From Shimia sp. CNT1-13L.2 (GTDB lineage: Bacteria; Pseudomonadota; Alphaproteobacteria; Rhodobacterales; Rhodobacteraceae): a stretch of DNA of 64,000 nucleotides. Below are positions 59,135-64,000 of this stretch, piece after piece. Location of the stretch: contig NZ_JANDJO010000003.1 of assembly GCF_024331145.1 (NCBI RefSeq), forward strand, positions 556,105 to 620,104, read 5' to 3'. Position numbers and translations under genes: made by a program. Each line of letters begins with the position of its first letter. The first letter of the stretch is position 1. The notes under the pieces were generated by a model. That model saw nothing but the letters and a program-made list of their open reading frames with translations, made no database searches and was not told the origin of the DNA.

Positions 59135-59219
59135 TACCCATTTGGGTGGGGTCAATTCCGGTATACTTCGGTATTCTTACACCTTTGGGTAGGTATTTAC
59201 CCACCCAATTAGATACCCA
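59135..59219. promoter_or_regulatory. Cluster of TACCCA/TGGGTA half-sites
   Basis: In 85 bp between the LuxR gene and the serine-cycle operon, TACCCA occurs at 59135, 59198 and 59214, TGGGTA at 59186, and near-matches at 59143 (TGGGTG) and 59202 (CACCCA). Several form inverted pairs, for example TTGGGT (59185-59190) with ACCCAA (59203-59208). This looks like a multi-site operator for one or both divergent units. Confidence 0.6.
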
Positions 59220-59324
59220 AAAGCAGTAGTTCCTTACGTTGCGGGATGCAACAAGGTTCGATTTTCTCTTCCTCAACACATGATACCACGGCCTGCGGGC
59301 CACTACTGGCGAGGAAGCCCCGAG

Positions 59325-60569
59325 ATGAGTTTTGATATCTTCCCCCCTCTCGAAATCCCCGAAACCCTTGCTGCGGGTCCGGGCCCCGGCAATACAGACG
59401 CCCGCGTATTGCAGGCTTTCGCCCGCGCTGGCGTTGCCGATCACATGCAGGGTGACGTGCTGCGTGGCATGATCGAATGCAAGCAGATGCTACGCGAAAT
59501 CTGGGGCACCAGGAACACATACACCTTTGCCGTAGCTGGCACCGGCTGGAGCGCGCTCGACACCATGTTCGCCGCCGTCATGCCCGGTGACAAGGTTGTC
59601 GCCTTCAACAATGGCACCTTCTCGGGCATCGATACGCTCACCCTGCGCATCAAGGCGGCGACCTCTGCAGAACACGCCGCCAACCCGCAGGACCCGCAGG
59701 CCGCCAGCGTTGTCGTGATCGACGTGCCGCACGGCACCTCCGTGACCGAGGAAATGGTCGAAGCGGCATTGACGGAACATAAACCCAAGTGGGCCTTCAT
59801 GGCGCACTGGGAAACCGGTTCCGGCCGTATCAACGACCTGCGCGGCTTCTCGGACGCCTGCGAACGCCACGGTGCCATGGGTTTGATCGATGCGGTGTCT
59901 TCGCTCGGCGTCGAAGATTTCTCGATCGACGAATTCCCCGGCATCGCGGGCTGGGCCTCCTGCCCCCAGAAGGGTCTCTGCTGCCTGCCCCTCACCTATG
60001 CTCCGGTGAGCTTTACCGACAGCTACATCGACAGCCTGAAGACCAGCGGCGCCTACACCTATGTTCACAACCCGCTGTTCGAAGCCCGTCACTGGGGCAT
60101 CGTCGAGGGTCAGGACGTCGAAAAAGGCACCTACCACCGCACCCATTCGGGCTATGCCGTGGCAGCCTTTCATGAATCGCTGCGCCTGACGCTGCAAGAA
60201 GGGCTTGCCGCCCGCGCCGCCGCTTATCGCAAGCACGAAGCCGCCCTGCGCGACGCCGTCGCCGCCATGGGCTGTGACGTCACTTCGAACATGACCAGTC
60301 TTGTTGTTCTCAACCTGCCGGGCGACCTCGCCGGCCGTGAAATGGAACTGGTACAGAACTGCCGCGCCGCCGGCTTTGGCATCTGGCCCACCCTGTCCCA
60401 GCCCGTACAGGTGCGCATCGGCATTCTGAACCAGCTGACCGAAGCCGCCATTCGCGACATCGTTGCCCGCTTTGCAGACGCCATGCGCGACATGGGCGCC
60501 ACGCTCGACCAGCCGCTGATCGAGGCCACCCTCGACAAACACTACGCCGAGGCCATCGCCGCACAATAA
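59325..60569 (+). CDS. sga: Serine-glyoxylate aminotransferase
   Basis: The 414-residue class V aminotransferase converts serine and glyoxylate to hydroxypyruvate and glycine in the serine cycle. AAGPGPGNTDARVLQAF, AVAGTGWSALDTMF and Lys216 (CPQKGL, the PLP lysine) are visible. The ATG at 59325 follows GAGGAA by 8 bases; a 15-codon upstream extension is rejected. First gene of the operon sga-mtkA-mtkB-hpr. Confidence 0.9.
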   Translation: MSFDIFPPLEIPETLAAGPGPGNTDARVLQAFARAGVADHMQGDVLRGMIECKQMLREIWGTRNTYTFAVAGTGWSALDTMFAAVMPGDKVVAFNNGTFSGIDTLTLRIKAATSAEHAANPQDPQAASVVVIDVPHGTSVTEEMVEAALTEHKPKWAFMAHWETGSGRINDLRGFSDACERHGAMGLIDAVSSLGVEDFSIDEFPGIAGWASCPQKGLCCLPLTYAPVSFTDSYIDSLKTSGAYTYVHNPLFEARHWGIVEGQDVEKGTYHRTHSGYAVAAFHESLRLTLQEGLAARAAAYRKHEAALRDAVAAMGCDVTSNMTSLVVLNLPGDLAGREMELVQNCRAAGFGIWPTLSQPVQVRIGILNQLTEAAIRDIVARFADAMRDMGATLDQPLIEATLDKHYAEAIAAQ

Positions 60570-60611
60570 TCACCATCGTCCAGGCATTAGCCGCTCAACA
60601 GGGAGGAGCAA

Positions 60612-61811
60612 ATGGACATCCACGAATATCAAGCCAAGGAAATTCTCGCGAATTTCGGCGTCGACGTGCCCAAGGGCGCGCTCGCATACAGCCCCGAACA
60701 GGCGGCCTATCGCGCGCGTGAACTTGGTGGCGACAAATGGATCGTCAAGGCACAGGTCCATGCAGGCGGTCGCGGCAAGGCTGGCGGCGTCAAGCTCTGC
60801 GACAGCGAGAACGAGATCTACGACGCCTGTGACGACATGTTCGGCCGCAAGCTGGTCACCCACCAGACCGGACCGGAAGGCAAAGGCATCTACCGCGTCT
60901 ACGTGGAATCCGCCGTCCAGATCGACCGCGAAATCTATCTCGGTTTCGTTCTCGACCGCTCCTCGCAACGCGTCATGATCGTGGCCTCTTCCGAAGGCGG
61001 CATGGAAATCGAGGAAATCTCGGCCGAACGTCCCGACAGCATCGTGCGCTCCACCGTGGAACCCGCGGTTGGCCTGCAAGAGTTCCAGGCCCGCGAGATC
61101 GCCTTCAAACTTGGTCTTGAACCGTCTCTGACCCAGCACATGGTCCGCACCCTGCAGGGCTGCTATCAGGCGTTCCGCGACCTCGACGCCACCATGGTCG
61201 AGATCAACCCCCTCGTCATCACCGGCGACAACCGCGTTCTCGCGCTGGATGCCAAGATGAGCTTTGACGACAACGCCCTGTTCCGTCACCCGCAGATCGC
61301 AGAACTGCGCGACAAGAGCCAGGAAGACCCGCGCGAAAGCCGTGCAGCTGATCGCGGCCTCTCTTATGTCGGTCTTGATGGCAACATCGGCTGTATCGTG
61401 AACGGCGCAGGCCTCGCGATGGCGACGATGGACACCATCAAGCTCGCCGGTGGCGAGCCAGCCAACTTCCTCGACATCGGCGGCGGCGCCTCACCGGAAC
61501 GCGTGACCAAGGCTTTCCGTCTGGTCCTCTCCGACACCAACGTGCAGGCGATCCTGGTCAACATTTTCGCGGGCATCAACCGCTGCGACTGGGTGGCCGA
61601 AGGCGTCGTTCAGGCGCTCAGGGAACTGGACATCGACCTTCCCGTTGTTGTGCGCCTTGCCGGCACCAACGTCGAGGAAGGCCAGAAAATCCTTGCCCAG
61701 TCGGGCCTACCGATCATCCGCGCCACTACGCTGATGGAAGCCGCCGAACGCGCCGTGGGCGCATGGCAAAACGACCTTACCCAAGGCACCAAGATGAGGG
61801 CCGTACAATGA
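60612..61811 (+). CDS. mtkA: Malate-CoA ligase beta subunit (malate thiokinase)
   Basis: The 399-residue ATP-grasp subunit is homologous to SucC ([52 protein letters not shown]). The serine-cycle context (sga upstream, hpr downstream) favours malate-CoA ligase over succinyl-CoA synthetase. Its product malyl-CoA is cleaved to acetyl-CoA and glyoxylate by a lyase not in this window. It overlaps mtkB by 4 bases. Confidence 0.88.
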   Translation: MDIHEYQAKEILANFGVDVPKGALAYSPEQAAYRARELGGDKWIVKAQVHAGGRGKAGGVKLCDSENEIYDACDDMFGRKLVTHQTGPEGKGIYRVYVESAVQIDREIYLGFVLDRSSQRVMIVASSEGGMEIEEISAERPDSIVRSTVEPAVGLQEFQAREIAFKLGLEPSLTQHMVRTLQGCYQAFRDLDATMVEINPLVITGDNRVLALDAKMSFDDNALFRHPQIAELRDKSQEDPRESRAADRGLSYVGLDGNIGCIVNGAGLAMATMDTIKLAGGEPANFLDIGGGASPERVTKAFRLVLSDTNVQAILVNIFAGINRCDWVAEGVVQALRELDIDLPVVVRLAGTNVEEGQKILAQSGLPIIRATTLMEAAERAVGAWQNDLTQGTKMRAVQ

Positions 61812-62698
61812 GCATTCTGCTGGATCGCAACTCTCGCGTCATCGTTCAGGGCATCACCGGCCGCATGGCACGCTTCCACACCAAGGACATGCTGGAATAC
61901 GGCACAAACGTCGTCGGCGGCGTGGTCCCGGGCAAAGGCGGTGAAACCGTCGAAGGCGTGCCGGTGTTCAACACCGTCAAGGAAGCCGTCGACGCAACCG
62001 GCGCAGACGCCTCGCTGGTCTTCGTGCCGCCGCCGTTCGCGGCCGACTCGATCATGGAAGCCGCCGACGGTGGCATCCGCTACTGTGTCTGCATCACCGA
62101 CGGCATTCCGGCGCAGGACATGATCCGCGTCAAGCGCTACATGTACCGCTACCCCAAGGACAAGCGCATGGTGCTGACCGGCCCCAACTGTGCGGGCACG
62201 ATCTCGCCAGGCAAAGCGCTTCTGGGCATCATGCCCGGTCACATCTACCTGCCCGGCAATGTCGGCATCATCGGTCGCTCCGGCACCCTCGGCTACGAGG
62301 CCGCGGCCCAGCTCAAAGAGCGTGGCATCGGTGTCTCGACCAGCGTCGGCATCGGCGGTGACCCGATCAACGGCTCGTCGTTCAAGGACATCCTCGAGCG
62401 GTTCGAACAGGACGAGGATACCCACGTGATCGCCATGATCGGCGAGATCGGCGGCCCGCAAGAGGCGGAAGCTGCGGACTACATCCGCAACAACATCTCG
62501 AAACCCGTGATCGCCTACGTTGCCGGTCTGACTGCTCCGAAAGGCCGCACGATGGGCCACGCGGGCGCGATCATTTCGGCTTTCGGGGAATCTGCGTCGG
62601 AAAAGGTAGAAATCCTATCGGCGGCTGGCGTTACCGTCGCTGAAAACCCGGCGGTGATCGGAGAGACCATCGCCCGTGTCATGGGAAAGGCAGCGTGA
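61808..62698 (+). CDS. mtkB: Malate-CoA ligase alpha subunit
   Basis: The 296-residue subunit has the CoA-binding domain ([18 protein letters not shown]) and the phospho-His251 in RTMGHAGAI, as in SucD. It works with MtkA. The ATGA overlap sets the start; an earlier in-frame ATG would overlap mtkA by 49 bases. The stop overlaps the next ATG by one base. Confidence 0.9.
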   Translation: MSILLDRNSRVIVQGITGRMARFHTKDMLEYGTNVVGGVVPGKGGETVEGVPVFNTVKEAVDATGADASLVFVPPPFAADSIMEAADGGIRYCVCITDGIPAQDMIRVKRYMYRYPKDKRMVLTGPNCAGTISPGKALLGIMPGHIYLPGNVGIIGRSGTLGYEAAAQLKERGIGVSTSVGIGGDPINGSSFKDILERFEQDEDTHVIAMIGEIGGPQEAEAADYIRNNISKPVIAYVAGLTAPKGRTMGHAGAIISAFGESASEKVEILSAAGVTVAENPAVIGETIARVMGKAA

Positions 62699-63669
62699 TG
62701 ATCAAACCTTCGGTCTTTGTCACCCGTCGTTGGCCCGCCGCCGTCGAGGCGAAACTGGCCGAGGACTACAATGTTGTACTCAACACAGGCGACAAACCCT
62801 TGTCGCCTGCCGAGATCCGCGAGTCGATCAAGACATACGACGCGGTTCTGCCGACGGTCACCGACACCCTCAACGCCGAAGCGCTGGACGTGCCCAAGGC
62901 ACAGGCGCGGATCCTCGGCAACTACGGTGTCGGCTACAGCCACATCTGCGAGTCGTCTGCCCGCACCCTTGGCCTGACCGTCACCAACACGCCCGACGTC
63001 CTGTCCGAGTGTACTGCCGATATCGCCATGACGCTCTTGCTGATGGTGGCGCGTCGCGCCGGTGAAGGCGAACGCGAGGTCCGCGCCGGCCAGTGGACCG
63101 GCTGGCGGCCGACACACCTGATCGGAACCAAGGTCAGCGGCAAGACGCTCGGCATCATCGGCTATGGTCGTATCGGTCAGGAAATGGCCCGCCGTGCCCA
63201 TCATGGCTTCGGCATGGACATCCTGGTCTACAACCGCAGCCAGGTCGCCCCCGAGGTTCTGGCCCAGTGCAACGCCACCCAGGTTGCCTCGGTCGATGAC
63301 CTCCTGCCACAGTGCGATTTCGTCTCGCTGCACTGCCCCGGTGGCGCCGCGAACCGTCACCTGATCAACGCCCGTCGTCTCGATCTGATGAAACAGGATG
63401 CCTTCCTCATCAACACCGCACGCGGCGAGGTGGTGGATGACAAGGCCCTTGCCCAGGCGCTGATGTTCGACATGATCGGCGGCGCCGGCCTTGACGTCTT
63501 TGACGGAGAACCGCGCATCAATCCGGACCTGATGCAATGCGACAACGTCGTGATGCTGCCCCACCTCGGCAGCGCCACGCGCGAGGCACGCGAAGCGATG
63601 GGCTTCCGCGTCCTCGACAATCTCAGTGACTTTTTCGAAGGGCGAACACCCCGCGATCAAGTCATCTGA
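62698..63669 (+). CDS. Hydroxypyruvate/glyoxylate reductase (D-2-hydroxyacid dehydrogenase)
   Basis: The 323-residue enzyme has a Rossmann motif LGIIGYGRIGQEMARRAHHG, the substrate Arg in LINTARGEVVDD, and the catalytic Glu/His region (DGEPRINPDL, MLPHLGSAT). In the serine cycle it reduces hydroxypyruvate to glycerate (Hpr/HprA role). It follows mtkB with a 1-base overlap; a GTG one codon earlier is possible. Confidence 0.88.
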   Translation: MIKPSVFVTRRWPAAVEAKLAEDYNVVLNTGDKPLSPAEIRESIKTYDAVLPTVTDTLNAEALDVPKAQARILGNYGVGYSHICESSARTLGLTVTNTPDVLSECTADIAMTLLLMVARRAGEGEREVRAGQWTGWRPTHLIGTKVSGKTLGIIGYGRIGQEMARRAHHGFGMDILVYNRSQVAPEVLAQCNATQVASVDDLLPQCDFVSLHCPGGAANRHLINARRLDLMKQDAFLINTARGEVVDDKALAQALMFDMIGGAGLDVFDGEPRINPDLMQCDNVVMLPHLGSATREAREAMGFRVLDNLSDFFEGRTPRDQVI

Positions 63670-63671
63670 AA

Positions 63672-63727
63672 CCGTTGCCCGTGCAGACCTCTCCCATCTC
63701 ACACCATCCAACTTGCACGGGCAACGG
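63672..63727 (+). repeat. Long perfect stem-loop between the reductase gene and glyA
   Basis: Perfect 14-bp arms (CCGTTGCCCGTGCA at 63672-63685, its complement at 63714-63727) enclose a 28-base loop made almost only of C, T and A and containing CCTCTCCC. No T-run follows. It is probably an RNA element for processing, stability or regulation rather than a simple terminator. Confidence 0.7.
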
Positions 63728-63784
63728 ACCAAATTCCTGAAAATGTCACCGGCCTGAATGGCCATCCGAAGCGGAGCTCTGATC

Positions 63785-64000
63785 ATGAACGCCCACCACC
63801 GTCCCGATGGTTTCTTCACCGAATCCCTGGCCACCCGTGACCCCGAGCTGTTTGGAGCGATCACCGATGAGCTGGGTCGCCAGCGCGACGAGATCGAGCT
63901 GATCGCCTCGGAAAACATCGTGTCCGCCGCGGTGATGGAAGCGCAGGGCTCGGTTCTGACCAACAAATACGCCGAAGGCTACCCGGGCCGTCGCTACTAT
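63785..64000 (+). CDS. glyA: Serine hydroxymethyltransferase (partial, N-terminal 72 aa)
   Basis: The visible 72 residues match the GlyA N-terminus: [19 protein letters not shown] followed by [23 protein letters not shown]. The enzyme joins glycine and methylene-THF to serine, the C1 entry of the serine cycle. It is 115 bp after the reductase gene; the window ends inside it. Confidence 0.95.
   Translation, partial: MNAHHRPDGFFTESLATRDPELFGAITDELGRQRDEIELIASENIVSAAVMEAQGSVLTNKYAEGYPGRRYY

Noticed and set aside
60612..62698. Succinyl-CoA synthetase (sucC-sucD)
   Set aside because: The proteins are homologous, but the operon with sga, hydroxypyruvate reductase and glyA points to malate-CoA ligase. 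A biochemical test would be decisive.

Overview
The window reads as chromosomal DNA of a marine-type alphaproteobacterium of the Rhodobacteraceae (Roseobacter group). Reasons: high GC and dense same-strand operons; a ChpT-type histidine phosphotransferase; ribosomal protein L21 with an extra C-terminal helix-hairpin-helix domain; ornithine-lipid genes olsB-olsA; a phoR-pstSCAB-phoU-phoB phosphate locus with an enlarged PstC and PstA; a PAS_5 protein; and serine-cycle genes. The genus cannot be fixed from sequence reading alone.

Layout. 1-2,050: start of an exported protein (minus), a gene-poor gap, and a HerA-like ATPase. 2,144-7,410 (minus): complete branched-chain amino-acid-type ABC transporter, livJ-livG-livF-livH-livM. 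7,557-9,088: PQQ-type sugar dehydrogenase and a small exported protein. 9,092-11,622: GlxA/GbdR-type regulator divergent from class II DAHP synthase. 11,676-14,523: PAS_5 protein, then yicC-gmk-gamma carbonic anhydrase. 14,670-22,012: phosphate regulon with a three-repeat Pho box before pstS. 22,422-23,905: aroQ, a LuxR solo, and a strongly structured non-coding region. 23,995-25,777 (minus): rpsB-tsf with promoter and folded leader. 26,061-30,288: exported protein, EamA transporter, olsB-olsA, DUF3553 protein, chpT. 30,285-35,938 (minus): rplU-rpmA, lysE-type, GNAT, obgE, proB, proA. 36,165-38,605: acetyltransferase, exported protein, tRNA-Ser(CGA) and an 800-bp non-coding scar. 38,606-42,430 (minus): xanthine/CO-dehydrogenase-family molybdoenzyme with a MoaD/ThiS-like protein. 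42,707-47,705: rlmE, ppx/gppA and a C1 operon (virulence-factor-family protein, MetF-like reductase, methyl-THF:corrinoid methyltransferase, small protein). 47,895-50,453: acyl-CoA ligase and a YihY-type membrane protein. 50,593-59,105 (minus): a LuxR regulator with a degenerate receiver, an APH-fold protein, and a 2,208-residue RTX/VCBS surface protein. 59,325-64,000: serine-cycle operon sga-mtkA-mtkB-hpr-glyA (glyA cut by the window end).

How the parts fit. Two blocks concern one-carbon metabolism: the C1 operon at 45.1-47.7 kb could take methyl groups from a corrinoid protein onto tetrahydrofolate and oxidise them, and the serine-cycle operon at 59.3-64 kb would assimilate C1 units through glycine, serine, hydroxypyruvate and malyl-CoA. 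Most of the rest is housekeeping (translation, proline, shikimate, phosphate, lipids). The least explained pieces are the regulator/kinase/giant-protein cassette with its cluster of TACCCA half-sites, the structured RNA region at 23.69-23.91 kb, the C1 operon with its uncharacterised small proteins, and a pair of palindromic repeat elements.
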